Shown one piece after another: positions 9,139 through 19,044 of a DNA stretch of 64,000 nt. Source of the DNA: an uncultured Collinsella sp. GTDB taxonomy: Bacteria > Actinomycetota > Coriobacteriia > Coriobacteriales > Coriobacteriaceae. A program made the translations under genes and the position numbers. The DNA lies in NCBI GenBank assembly GCA_902478545.1, contig CABSLA010000005.1, forward strand, positions 4,573 to 68,572, in the 5' to 3' direction. A model generated the notes under the pieces. That model made no database searches, had not been told where the DNA came from, and worked only from the letters and a program-made list of their open reading frames with translations. Numbering within the stretch: position 1 is the stretch's first letter; every line of letters starts with the position of its first letter.

Positions 9139-9173
9139 CCGCCTTTGGACAAAAAGAAAGCCGGGCAGCTGCG

Positions 9174-9208
9174 AATGATTATTCTAGGACGGGGATTTTT
9201 TAATCATT
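9174..9208. repeat. REP-like hairpin, left flank of the transposase
   Basis: AATGATTA and TAATCATT form an 8-base-pair stem around a loop carrying GGACGGGGA. It lies just beyond the 3' end of the transposase gene (stop at 9216). The right flank (10060-10094) carries the same element in the opposite orientation. The GGACGGGG core recurs in the paired element at 35688-35814. Confidence 0.75.
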
Positions 9209-9215
9209 TGGAGCG

Positions 9216-9956
9216 TCATTTCGCCCTTTGAATGATATTGGTCCCAATTCCCGTCAGACGCGAAATCTGGTCAATCGTAAACCCCCGATGCCTCAACACT
9301 GCCAGAAGACGATTTCGCTCTGATTTCGGCAAAGTTTTAAGCTGATAAGGCTCATGCGGAGCCAAAAGAGCCCGGGCAACTTCCAGCGCATCCATATCGG
9401 AGATATGCTTACCTTCGGGCATAAAATAGGGATTAGGCTTGCCGTCGGTACTCGAAAGATAAAACGCTTCCGTACCCCCAAACAGATTGAGAATACCTTC
9501 ACAATCACAAATTTCGGGATGAGAGAAATACTCATGGAAGCTGCTCCAGCGATACAGAGGAGCAGAAGAAATACCTGCTTTTGCAGGATTGTCGTGTATG
9601 TATCGGACGCAACGGAGCAGCTGTTTGTCGTCAGAAATGATCACACTCTTGAATCGTTCCTGGAACACCGGTCCGCGGCGGCCGGTTTTTTGATTGAAGT
9701 GTTTCGCATATGCCGTATCAATCGCATGCATAGCAACGCTCATCTGATTATCGAGATCATCAAATAGCAGGTGAACATGATTGTCCATGAGGCACCAGGC
9801 AAGAAGACGAATATGAGCGGACGTAAATCGTCTGTTCAATAGATTGAGAAAATAAAGGCGATCGTCATCGTCTTCGAAGATCAGCTGGCCAGCACAGCCC
9901 TTGAGCATGACGTGATAATGGCCGAGTTCGGACAACGCACGGGCAACACGAGTCAT
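9216..9956 (-). CDS. REP-associated tyrosine transposase (RAYT, Y1/IS200-like)
   Basis: Single-strand HUH endonuclease of the Y1 superfamily, RAYT branch, thought to mobilise hairpin REP elements. The HUH motif is DNHVHLL (H60, H62), the family block GRRGPVFQERFKS is at 92-104, and the nucleophile is probably Y119 in VRYIHDNPAKAG. A C-terminal helix-turn-helix (FTIDQISRLTGIG) is typical. I chose the ATG at 9956, with GGGAG seven bases ahead, rather than 10061. It is intact at 246 residues. It is bounded by inverted hairpins at 9174-9208 and 10060-10094, which are probably its cognate ends. Confidence 0.85.
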   Translation of the reverse strand: MTRVARALSELGHYHVMLKGCAGQLIFEDDDDRLYFLNLLNRRFTSAHIRLLAWCLMDNHVHLLFDDLDNQMSVAMHAIDTAYAKHFNQKTGRRGPVFQERFKSVIISDDKQLLRCVRYIHDNPAKAGISSAPLYRWSSFHEYFSHPEICDCEGILNLFGGTEAFYLSSTDGKPNPYFMPEGKHISDMDALEVARALLAPHEPYQLKTLPKSERNRLLAVLRHRGFTIDQISRLTGIGTNIIQRAK

Positions 9957-10009
9957 CGAAACTCTCCCTTCCAAGGATGCAGTAGTCACAGCATACAAAA
10001 GGAAAGGAA

Positions 10010-10049
10010 GAAAAAGGCCGAACCGCCCAACAAAGGTGAGCGGTTCGGC
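10010..10049 (-). terminator. Intrinsic terminator after rsfS
   Basis: Reading the minus strand, GCCGAACCGC pairs perfectly with GCGGTTCGGC (10-base-pair stem, 13-base loop) and is followed by CTTTTTC. It lies 45 bases after the rsfS stop, just beyond the REP-like hairpin, and closes the obgE-nadD-yqeK-rsfS group. Confidence 0.85.
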
Positions 10050-10059
10050 AAACGGTAGC

Positions 10060-10094
10060 AATGATTATTTTATCCCCGTCCCAGAAAAATCATT
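10060..10094. repeat. REP-like hairpin, right flank of the transposase
   Basis: AATGATT and AATCATT flank a loop whose complement reads TGGGACGGGGAT. It is an inverted copy of 9174-9208, so the transposase lies between two opposed hairpins. Its last base touches the rsfS stop codon at 10094. Confidence 0.75.
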
Positions 10095-10549
10095 TAGAGG
10101 AGGTTGAGGGGGAGCTGGGGGGCGTCTCCCCAGAGCTTTTCGAGACGGTAGAAGTCGCGCGCCTCGGGAGTGAAGACGTGGACGACAACCGAACCATAGT
10201 CCATGAGCATCCAGGTCTTCTGCTCGCGACCCTCGATGGAGAACGGGTGCTCGCCGCAAGCCTCGGCGACCTTCTCCTCGATCTCGTCGACGATAGAATC
10301 GACCTGGCGGTTGTTGGTACCGGTGGCAAGCACAAAGTAGTCGCATACGTCGGAAAGCTCGGTCAGGTCGAGCACCTGAACGTCCTCGCCCTTCTTGTCG
10401 TAGGCGGCCTGCGCGGCGGCGCGGGCGACATCCTCGGCGGCGACACCGCTCGCAGACAGCGAGGCGGCAGTGCGGTCGGACGTGGCGACGAAGCTCTTGT
10501 GCTCCACACCTTCAAGAATCTGCTCGTCGGTCATGGTCTCGTCGGCCAT
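10094..10549 (-). CDS. rsfS: Ribosomal silencing factor RsfS
   Basis: Binds L14 on the 50S subunit and blocks subunit joining when nutrients are short. The conserved domain runs from about residue 42 (AAYDKKGEDVQVLDLTELSD, then CDYFVLATGTNNRQVDSI) to KLWGDAP near the end. The protein has about 35 extra N-terminal residues compared with the usual 110-120; the ATG at 10549 has AGAGGT ahead, so the extension appears real. The gene closes the obgE-nadD-yqeK-rsfS group. Its stop codon abuts the REP-like hairpin. Confidence 0.93.
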   Translation of the reverse strand: MADETMTDEQILEGVEHKSFVATSDRTAASLSASGVAAEDVARAAAQAAYDKKGEDVQVLDLTELSDVCDYFVLATGTNNRQVDSIVDEIEEKVAEACGEHPFSIEGREQKTWMLMDYGSVVVHVFTPEARDFYRLEKLWGDAPQLPLNLL

Positions 10550-10576
10550 GGAATACCTCTTTCTAGACAGCCCGAG

Positions 10577-11185
10577 CTAGCGCAGCTGGGCGTAATGGTT
10601 GTAAATCGAAATAGCCGTGGGATAAAGATAGCGCCCGGACTGAATCACATAGACCAAACCCTGCGCAAAACAGGAGAAGAACAACTCGTCGAGCGTCGAC
10701 TCCCCCACCATCTTGCGCAGCGCATGGGCATAATCGCCGTGGCGGTTGGGTTCGATGGCATCAGCCACAAAGACCACCATATCGAGCGGCGTCATGTCGC
10801 AAGCGCCCACGGTGTGACGGTCGACAGCCTGAAAGACCGCCGGCGACAGCTCGGGAAAAAGCTGCGGAAGTTCATAGGCGGCAACAGGGCCATGCAAAAG
10901 CGGCGTCGCGGCGGAAGGAGAGCCGGCAATCTTAATGCCGTAATGCAGAGCGCGCGTGACCAGCTCGTCGTCGGAGAGCACTTTGTCCCAGTCATGGATC
11001 AGTCCGGCGGCAGCGGCATCAAAGCGGTCAACGCCGTAGACCTCGGCCAGATGAAGTGCGGTCTCGGCAACACCCAGCGAATGCACATAGCGCTTGCGCT
11101 TATCCTTCATGCGAACATCGAGCAGCTCTTGAATGCGCTTGAGCAGCGCGCGCTCATCGCCCTCAAACTGATCCTCTACCGACAA
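10577..11185 (-). CDS. yqeK: HD-domain hydrolase YqeK (Ap4A hydrolase, symmetrical)
   Basis: HD-superfamily metal phosphohydrolase; the Bacillus/Streptococcus homologues split diadenosine tetraphosphate into two ADP. Ligand motifs are RYVHSLGVAETA (H35), GLIHDWDK (H64, D65), LLHGPVAA, DRHTVG and VFVADAIEPNR. Length 202 is usual. A TTG start at 11185 sits behind GGGGG, 12 bases after nadD. The nadD-yqeK-rsfS order is standard for this group. Confidence 0.92.
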   Translation of the reverse strand: MSVEDQFEGDERALLKRIQELLDVRMKDKRKRYVHSLGVAETALHLAEVYGVDRFDAAAAGLIHDWDKVLSDDELVTRALHYGIKIAGSPSAATPLLHGPVAAYELPQLFPELSPAVFQAVDRHTVGACDMTPLDMVVFVADAIEPNRHGDYAHALRKMVGESTLDELFFSCFAQGLVYVIQSGRYLYPTAISIYNHYAQLR

Positions 11186-11197
11186 CGTAGACCCCCA

Positions 11198-11875
11198 TCA
11201 CTCAAAATCTTCTTGGCCCAAATCGGCATATAGCCTGCGTTTGCGAATGTAGCCGAGCACGGACTCGCTCGTAAGATAGCGCACGCTCATGCCGCGGGCA
11301 ACTCGCTTACGAATGTTCGTCGAGCTGATCGCCAGCGCCGGAATCTGAATATAGCGCACGTCGAACGGCAGCCCCGACTCTTTGATTCGGGCACGCGCCG
11401 TATCGATATCAAAGCCCGGTCGTGTCGCCGCAATAAAGGTAGCAAGCTCAGCGATTCGTTCGGCATCATGCCAGGTCACAATATCGATAATCGCGTCGGC
11501 GCCCGTAATAAAGTAGAGCTTTACCTGCGGCGGGTAAAAGTCGCGAAGGGCATGAAGCGTATCGGCCGTATAGGTTACGCCCGGGCGGTCGATCTCGAAC
11601 CGGCTCGCCAAAAAGGCCGGGTTCGCAGCGGTGGCGAGGACCGTCATGGCATAACGGTCCTCGGCAGGCGTCACCGGCTTGTCAAGCTTAAAGGCAGGAG
11701 AGCCCGCCGGCATAAAGAGCACAGCGTCCAAGTCGAGCGACTCGCGCGCCTGCTCGGCGGTCACCAGGTGCCCGTAATGGATGGGATCAAAGGTGCCACC
11801 CATAATACCGAGCCTAAACTCCTGCCCGTCCTCTAGAGGAAGCTCGGGCAAACCGATTCCACCGCGCAGCGACAT
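11198..11875 (-). CDS. nadD: Nicotinate-nucleotide adenylyltransferase
   Basis: Joins nicotinate mononucleotide and ATP to make deamido-NAD in NAD synthesis. The nucleotidyltransferase signature GGTFDPIHYGHL is at 26-37 and the C-terminal LAISSTNIRKRV carries the second ATP-binding block. About 20 extra residues precede the core. It starts three bases after the obgE stop, so the two are coupled. Confidence 0.95.
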   Translation of the reverse strand: MSLRGGIGLPELPLEDGQEFRLGIMGGTFDPIHYGHLVTAEQARESLDLDAVLFMPAGSPAFKLDKPVTPAEDRYAMTVLATAANPAFLASRFEIDRPGVTYTADTLHALRDFYPPQVKLYFITGADAIIDIVTWHDAERIAELATFIAATRPGFDIDTARARIKESGLPFDVRYIQIPALAISSTNIRKRVARGMSVRYLTSESVLGYIRKRRLYADLGQEDFE

Positions 11876-11878
11876 GGC

Positions 11879-13357
<1,479 letters not shown>

Positions 13358-13361
13358 CTAC

Positions 13362-13405
13362 AAAAAAGAGGGAGACCCTTGAATCCTAAAACTCAAGTGC
13401 CTCCC
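13362..13405 (-). terminator. Intrinsic terminator after rpmA
   Basis: On the minus strand GGGAG...CTTGA pairs with TCAAG...CTCCC (interrupted stem, about ten-base loop) and is followed by TCTTTTTTG. It lies between rpmA (stop 13431) and obgE (start 13345), so the L21-L27 transcript can end before obgE. Confidence 0.75.
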
Positions 13406-13430
13406 ACATATGTGCTCTATGAAGGGTGAA

Positions 13431-13688
13431 TTACGCGTTCGCGAGCGGGCGTACGCTGACCCTGTGCTTGATACCCTTGTGGAACTCAACGGTACCGTCG
13501 ACCAGCGCGAACAGCGTGTCGTCCTTACCACGGCCAACGTTCTCACCCGGGTGGATGTGCGTGCCGTGCTGACGGACGAGAATCGTGCCCGTGGTTACCG
13601 TCTGGCCGGCATACCGCTTCGTGCCAAGGCGCTGACCGCGGGAGTCACGGCCATTACGGGAGGAACCGAGTCCTTTTTTGTGTGCCAT
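13431..13688 (-). CDS. rpmA: 50S ribosomal protein L27
   Basis: Large-subunit protein near the peptidyl-transferase centre. [16 protein letters not shown] and [10 protein letters not shown] are the canonical start; the N-terminus shows no cleavable firmicute extension. Length 85 is normal. It follows rplU by 33 bases in the standard rplU-rpmA-obgE order. Confidence 0.97.
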   Translation of the reverse strand: MAHKKGLGSSRNGRDSRGQRLGTKRYAGQTVTTGTILVRQHGTHIHPGENVGRGKDDTLFALVDGTVEFHKGIKHRVSVRPLANA

Positions 13689-13721
13689 TGTGTATACCTA
13701 CTCTTTCGTTACGAGTGTAAT

Positions 13722-14096
13722 CTACTCGGCGACGGGAGCCTCGGCAACAGCCTCGGCCTCTGCCTTGACAGCCTTCTTGGCGCGGGAGGTAGCCTGAACC
13801 TTCACGATCTTCAGCTTGGTCAGCTGCTGACGGTGACCCTTCAGACGACGATAGCGCTTGCGCTTGTGGAACTTGAAGACCAGCTGCTTCTCGCCCTTGA
13901 ACTGCTCAACGATCTGAGCGGTAACCTTGGCCTTGGCCAGCTTGTCGGGATCGGTGACGATCTTCTTACCATCGTTGAGGAAGATAACCGGCAGGGTGAC
14001 CTTGTCGCCCTCATTGCCCTCGATCTTCTCGACGGTGATGACATCGTCGGTGGCGACCTTGTACTGCTTGCCGCCCGTGTTAACGATTGCGTACAT
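13722..14096 (-). CDS. rplU: 50S ribosomal protein L21
   Basis: Large-subunit protein binding 23S rRNA. The start is the ATG at 14096 (MYAIVNTGGKQYKV); the longer reading from 14117 adds seven non-homologous residues. FKGEKQLVFKFHKRKRYRR is the family RNA-binding region. A short Ala/Glu tail (KAEAEAVAEAPVAE) extends the C-terminus, like the tail on S16 in this window. It lies 67 bases after the elongasome/radical-SAM operon. Confidence 0.96.
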   Translation of the reverse strand: MYAIVNTGGKQYKVATDDVITVEKIEGNEGDKVTLPVIFLNDGKKIVTDPDKLAKAKVTAQIVEQFKGEKQLVFKFHKRKRYRRLKGHRQQLTKLKIVKVQATSRAKKAVKAEAEAVAEAPVAE

Positions 14097-14163
14097 GTTT
14101 ACTTGCCCTTCATGCATCAGTTAGTGCAACAGCCGAATATAGTAGCAGGCGAAAATACCCCCG

Positions 14164-14976
14164 TCAACGAGTATGTGGAGCAAATCCACAAGTTCGCACA
14201 GGTATGGGGCTGACGAGTCGGCCCTCGTCGTCCTCGCATGCTTGATTCTGACGCTCGACATCGTAGGAGCAGATGGTCACGAGGTCTTGCATACCGGTGG
14301 AAACAATAGGTGCATCCACGCCCGGGGTCAAGCCCTGCAACAAAACATCAGCAGCGGAAAGCAAAATTTCCGGACGCATGGAGCCTTCGTTGTCGGCATG
14401 GGTGTCGAGCATGAGCACCAAATGGTCCGGGCGCTCCCCCGCCGTGAGCTCATAGTCCACGAGCGTGTGATCCAAATCCAAGCGCTTGCTCTTTTTTCCG
14501 CGCGCGTAGTCGATGCCATGGTCCGCGCGCAGCGTGTCGATCGCACGACGCACCTCGTCGGCGCTTACGGGCGCCTCGGGATCCAGGTGTAAGTCGATGC
14601 GATACGACAGGCGCGTGAGCTGCGCCGTCAACGCCGGCGTGCGCACGTCGATGTACGCCGCCTCGATGGGCGCCAGATCGGCCGGAGACGCCGCAGCCAG
14701 GCGCCCAAACGCCTCGTCGAGCGCCACGAACTCGGTCATAAACAGGTCATACCACTCGCAGGTCGACGACGTACCCACCGGCAGCGCCGAAGAGAAGCCC
14801 ACGCGCATGTGCGGAGAGAAGCCCTGCGTGACGGCATAGGGAAGTCCCGCACGGCGCACGATGCGCTCAATGGTATGGATTACTTCGAGATGGCCCAGGT
14901 ACTTAAGGCGATCGCGCTTGCCATAACGAACACGAAGCCTAAAGAGCGAGGGGTTGTCGGTCAGGCGTTCACTCAT
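14164..14976 (-). CDS. TIGR03936 / DUF2344 radical-SAM-associated protein
   Basis: Partner protein always found next to, or fused with, the TIGR03960 radical SAM enzyme; the activity is unknown. Typical N-terminal blocks are RYGKRDRLKYLGHLEVI and QGFSPHMRVGFSSALPVG. Length 270 is slightly longer than the usual 220-240. Its start overlaps the upstream gene's stop by four bases, so the two proteins are made together and probably act on the same RNA or protein substrate. Confidence 0.88.
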   Translation of the reverse strand: MSERLTDNPSLFRLRVRYGKRDRLKYLGHLEVIHTIERIVRRAGLPYAVTQGFSPHMRVGFSSALPVGTSSTCEWYDLFMTEFVALDEAFGRLAAASPADLAPIEAAYIDVRTPALTAQLTRLSYRIDLHLDPEAPVSADEVRRAIDTLRADHGIDYARGKKSKRLDLDHTLVDYELTAGERPDHLVLMLDTHADNEGSMRPEILLSAADVLLQGLTPGVDAPIVSTGMQDLVTICSYDVERQNQACEDDEGRLVSPIPVRTCGFAPHTR

Positions 14977-16850
14977 GCGCGATCACCCATCAATACATTC
15001 TTGGCGTGGAGCGTGGGGCAGATCCCGCAGCCGGTGCACGACGTGCGGGTACAGTCGGGAGTCGTGACGCCCTCGAGCGAGCGACGGTACTCGCGCTCGA
15101 GGAAGCCGCGCGTGCAGCCGGGGCTCACGTGCTCCCACGGCAGGCGCCAGTCCAACTCGTAGGGCAGGTGCACGAGCTCATTGAGGTCGATGCCGTTTTT
15201 GGCAGCAGCTTCCTTCCAGTTATCGAGCGAGAAATGCTCTACCCAGGCGTCAAAGCGAGAGCCCGAGCGCCAAGCATCGATGATGACGGGCGTCATGTCA
15301 CGACCGGCGCGGGAAAGCGCGGCCTCGATGAGCGAGGTCTCGGCATCGTGGTAATGCACGCGGACGGCACGGTTGCGAACGCTCGTGATGAGCAGCTTCT
15401 GGCGACGCTTGACGTCGTCGTAGTCGAGCTGCGGGCACCACTGGAACGGCGTGGCAGCCTTGGGGATAAAGACCGAAACCGAGATGGACACCGAGATCGA
15501 GCCGCGACGAGCCTTGGGCACCACGGAACGACCGAGCTCCAGCACGTGATCGGCCAGATTGGCGATGGCCACGATGTCCTCGTCGCGCTCGCCGGGAAGG
15601 CCCATCATAAAGTAGAGCTTCATGCGGTTCCAGCCGGCCTCGAAGGCCGCCTTGGCCGCACGGTCCAGGTCCTCTTCGGTCACGTTCTTGTTAATGATGT
15701 CGCGCATGCGCTGGCTGCCGGCCTCGGGCGCGAACGTCAGGCCGCCCTTCTTTTCGCCGGCGACCGACTCGGCCATATCCACGCCAAACGAATCCAGGCG
15801 CTGCGACGGAATAGACACGCGAATACCCGTATCCTCCAGGCGACGGTTGAGCCTGCCGAGCACGTCGCGAATGCAGGAGTGGTCGGTCGTGGAGAGCGAG
15901 GTCAGCGACACCTCGTCATAGCCGGTCTTTTCCAGACCCTGAATCACCGACGAGACGATCTGGTCGGCCGAGCGCTCGCGCACCGGGCGATACGTCATGC
16001 CGGCCTGGCAAAAACGACAGCCGCGAGCGCAGCCACGCAGGATCTCGATAGACAGGCGGTCGTGGACCAGCTGCGCATAGGGTACACACGACTGCGACAG
16101 CGGATTCGTGGCGCCGAAACCCTCGACGACGCGCTTGTAGACCACGACCGGAGCATCCTTGCCCTCACGCGGCACGGTGTAGCCATGCGGCGAGCAGGGC
16201 TCATCGTGACGAACCTCATAGAGCGACGGCACGTAGTTGCCGGCAATGGATGCAAGCTGCTCGACAATCTGCGCGCGCGGGACTCCTTCGTCACGCAGGC
16301 GGCGATGCAGCTGGCAGGTCTCGAGCAGCGATTCCTCGCCCTCGCCGATGAGGATGGCATCGAAGAAGGCCGCGTACGGCTCAGGGTTGTACACCGAGGG
16401 ACCGCCGGCGATGATGATGGGGTCGTCTTCGCCTCGGTCGGCCGCTAACAGCGGAATGCCAGCGAGATCGAGTGCCTCGAGGAAGTTCGTCACCGCCATC
16501 TCGTGCGGCACATGCAGACCGACGATATCAAACGAAGCGACGGGGGCAGCACCTTCGAGCGACAGCAGCGGAATGCCCGCCTCGCGCATGGCGTCACCCA
16601 TGTCGGGCCACGGCACATAGCCGCGCTCGCAGGAGATGCCCTCGGCCTGGTTAAGAATGTTGTAGAGGATGGCGATACCCTGGTTGGGCAGACCAACCTC
16701 GTACACATCCGGGTAGATCAAGCAGCAACGGTAGTCGGCATCGGCCTTGGAAAGCGTGCCCCACTCGTGATCGATATAGCGACTCGGCTTTTCGACCTTG
16801 GCGAGCAGCGGCTCAATTAAATGAAAACAGTCTTGATACGGAACGCGCAA
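14973..16850 (-). CDS. B12-binding radical SAM protein (TIGR03960 family)
   Basis: Radical S-adenosylmethionine enzyme with an N-terminal cobalamin-binding-like region (about 40-200, IIIAGGPSVYNPEPYA) and the 4Fe-4S motif CARGCRFC (C274, C278, C281). A C-terminal Cys-rich block (SCTGCGICPTLHAKN) could bind a second cluster. The substrate is unknown; in many actinobacteria this gene accompanies rplU-rpmA or ribonuclease E/G, hinting at RNA or ribosome modification. Length 625 fits. It sits inside the operon ending the mre-rodA cluster and overlaps TIGR03936 by four bases. Confidence 0.9.
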   Translation of the reverse strand: MRVPYQDCFHLIEPLLAKVEKPSRYIDHEWGTLSKADADYRCCLIYPDVYEVGLPNQGIAILYNILNQAEGISCERGYVPWPDMGDAMREAGIPLLSLEGAAPVASFDIVGLHVPHEMAVTNFLEALDLAGIPLLAADRGEDDPIIIAGGPSVYNPEPYAAFFDAILIGEGEESLLETCQLHRRLRDEGVPRAQIVEQLASIAGNYVPSLYEVRHDEPCSPHGYTVPREGKDAPVVVYKRVVEGFGATNPLSQSCVPYAQLVHDRLSIEILRGCARGCRFCQAGMTYRPVRERSADQIVSSVIQGLEKTGYDEVSLTSLSTTDHSCIRDVLGRLNRRLEDTGIRVSIPSQRLDSFGVDMAESVAGEKKGGLTFAPEAGSQRMRDIINKNVTEEDLDRAAKAAFEAGWNRMKLYFMMGLPGERDEDIVAIANLADHVLELGRSVVPKARRGSISVSISVSVFIPKAATPFQWCPQLDYDDVKRRQKLLITSVRNRAVRVHYHDAETSLIEAALSRAGRDMTPVIIDAWRSGSRFDAWVEHFSLDNWKEAAAKNGIDLNELVHLPYELDWRLPWEHVSPGCTRGFLEREYRRSLEGVTTPDCTRTSCTGCGICPTLHAKNVLMGDRA

Positions 16851-16860
16851 CGGAAAACCC

Positions 16861-17790
16861 CTAAGCAGCGAGATCGGATGCGTCTTGGTAGGACGCCATA
16901 GGACGGGTAGCGCCCGCGACCGTGGTCACCAGATCGCGAACGCGGGAGAACGTGGCAGTGACCACCTCGTTGGCACGGCTGTAGTCGACATCGCGCTCGT
17001 AGAGCGAAACGAGCGCACGGCCCATGCCATAGGTGCCCGCGGCAGCAGTGAGCGCCTTGACGGCAAACCCAATATGCGGCGTCTGCTTGACGAGTGCGCG
17101 GGTGACCGCGCGGATCACAAGACCGCCGGCAAGCACGCCCGCGACCTCATAGCCGCGCTCAGGCTTAATGCCGCGTCCAAAGACGGCAGCGAGCTCAAAG
17201 AGCATGCCCACCTGCGCCAGCGCCATAACGGGATAATCGGCGCCCGGCAAAAACACCAGCGCACCGGTCGCCATATTGGTGAGCGCGCACGAGGTGATGA
17301 TACGATTGGCCGCCGCGATGCGCATAAAGGCAAAGTTCGCCGCAAAAGCCGTTTCCTTGTCGGTGCGATCGAGAATCCAGCGGGCAAGCGTCTCGAGCAG
17401 AAACGTCTTATCGGTTGCCGCCACCACGCCGAGCATGGGCGTGGACTCCTCGATAAAGGGCACCTCCACAGCAGACTCGGCAAGCACGCACACGGGCGCG
17501 CCGGCGATCACGAACTCTTGCACGGCACTCTCCAGGCGGTCGGAACCACACGAGAGCACCAGTACCACATCGGTATCGGTCTTTGGAGCAATTCGCTCCT
17601 CCCCCAGACGCTCGACGCGCACAATGCCCGAGGTCGTCTGCGGCACAAAGGCGTCACGCACCGTCTCGGCCAGAAAGCGCGAGGCGGACGAATCCAGATA
17701 GACCGAGACGCGCACCGGCGCATCGGAATCCTTCTTAACGGACGCGCCCATCTTAAAAGCGCGGGTCAGCTTATCTACGGGAATTTTCAT
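16861..17790 (-). CDS. DUF697-like membrane protein
   Basis: Unknown function. The N-terminal half (1-150) resembles a degenerate nucleotide-binding fold with VVLVLSCGSD but no clear P-loop. The C-terminal half has hydrophobic segments around NMATGALVFLPGADYPVMAL, MLFELAAVFG and VAGVLAGGLVIRAV, as in DUF697/YcjF-type domains. Length is 309. It lies between rodA (18 bases) and the radical SAM gene (10 bases), so it belongs to the elongasome operon and may act at the membrane with the wall-synthesis machinery; that role is inference from position. Confidence 0.65.
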   Translation of the reverse strand: MKIPVDKLTRAFKMGASVKKDSDAPVRVSVYLDSSASRFLAETVRDAFVPQTTSGIVRVERLGEERIAPKTDTDVVLVLSCGSDRLESAVQEFVIAGAPVCVLAESAVEVPFIEESTPMLGVVAATDKTFLLETLARWILDRTDKETAFAANFAFMRIAAANRIITSCALTNMATGALVFLPGADYPVMALAQVGMLFELAAVFGRGIKPERGYEVAGVLAGGLVIRAVTRALVKQTPHIGFAVKALTAAAGTYGMGRALVSLYERDVDYSRANEVVTATFSRVRDLVTTVAGATRPMASYQDASDLAA

Positions 17791-17808
17791 AGCAAACCCC
17801 TCCAGCGG

Positions 17809-19035
17809 TTACGCGGCGCCCGAACGATGCCGCCATATGGATTGTACGATACCCACTGTCAGCAGCTGAATCATCATCGAAGACGAACCGAAGCTAATAA
17901 ACGGTAGCGGAATACCGGTAATCGGCATCATGCCGATGCACATGCCGATGTTTTCGAAGGTCTGGAACGCCCACATGCCAACGATGCCCACACACGAAAG
18001 ACGCAAGAACAGCGACTCACACTTAAAGGCGACGCGAATCGTCGAAAAGATCAGCAGCACGTAGAGGCACAGGAGCAAAAAGGAACCGCAAAAGCCAAAG
18101 GTCTCGGATAGGAAGGCGAAGACAAAGTCGGTGTGGAACTCAGGCAGAAAGCCGCCGGCCGACTGCGTCGCATGGCCCAAACCCTTACCAAAGAAGCCGC
18201 CCGAGCCAACGGCGATAAGCGACTGCTGCAGGTTGTAGGCATCGTCAGAATCGGCATTATCGGGGTCGATAAAGACCGTCAGGCGGTTCATCTGATACTG
18301 CTTGATGAGCACATCGTGGCCGAGCAACGAATCAAAGACCGAATCGAGCGCCAGGACGAGGGCCACCAGGCCCACAAGCAGGGCCAGGGTCGACAGCACC
18401 CATTCGCGGCGCGCACCGCTCATGCAGATGACGATGGCGCCCGAGACCAGCACGACCAGGCCCGAGCCCAGGTCGCCCATGGCAACGACGGCCAAAAACG
18501 GGATGGACAGCATGCCGCAGAGCTTGACGTAGTCGCGAACGGTATCGATGCGGCCGTTATACTGCGAGCCAAGCGTGGCGATAAAGAAGATGGTGATGAG
18601 CTTGGCAAGCTCAACCGGCTGGAATGTCAAGCCGATACCGGGAATCTTGATCCAGCCCGTCATGCCCAGACCGCCCGTATAGGACAGGCCCGGAATCTTG
18701 GGCGAGAAGATCACAATAAGGTCAATGACGAGCAGCGCCGTCGAGAAGTTAGAGATGCCGCGCAGATCGGTACGCCAGACCAGCACCGCCAGCATCGCCC
18801 CGATACCAATTCCCAGCAGATGGCGTGAGAACGAAGCATCGGCCTTAAACTGTGAAGCCGACCAAATAATGATGGCGCCATAGGCAACGAGCGCGACGGT
18901 AGCCAGCAGCACACCGATATGCACCTTTTGGCGAAACGTACCGCGCGAGGCCGAAAGTTGCTTGTTGACGCGGTCCAGGCTGCTGCGAGAGCCGGTCTTG
19001 GTTGAACGGAACAGATCCGCCGGAGAAAAATCCAT
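17809..19035 (-). CDS. rodA: Peptidoglycan glycosyltransferase RodA
   Basis: SEDS-family polymerase that joins lipid II into glycan strands during elongation, working with PBP2. About ten membrane segments are visible after a 40-residue cytoplasmic start. SEDS marks include GMTGWIKIPGIGLTFQPVELAK, the Gly-rich SGGFFGKGLGHATQ and, at the end, GIPLPFISFGSSSMM. Length 408 is usual. It follows the PBP2 gene by nine bases. Confidence 0.94.
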   Translation of the reverse strand: MDFSPADLFRSTKTGSRSSLDRVNKQLSASRGTFRQKVHIGVLLATVALVAYGAIIIWSASQFKADASFSRHLLGIGIGAMLAVLVWRTDLRGISNFSTALLVIDLIVIFSPKIPGLSYTGGLGMTGWIKIPGIGLTFQPVELAKLITIFFIATLGSQYNGRIDTVRDYVKLCGMLSIPFLAVVAMGDLGSGLVVLVSGAIVICMSGARREWVLSTLALLVGLVALVLALDSVFDSLLGHDVLIKQYQMNRLTVFIDPDNADSDDAYNLQQSLIAVGSGGFFGKGLGHATQSAGGFLPEFHTDFVFAFLSETFGFCGSFLLLCLYVLLIFSTIRVAFKCESLFLRLSCVGIVGMWAFQTFENIGMCIGMMPITGIPLPFISFGSSSMMIQLLTVGIVQSIWRHRSGAA

Positions 19036-19044
19036 CGCAACCTC

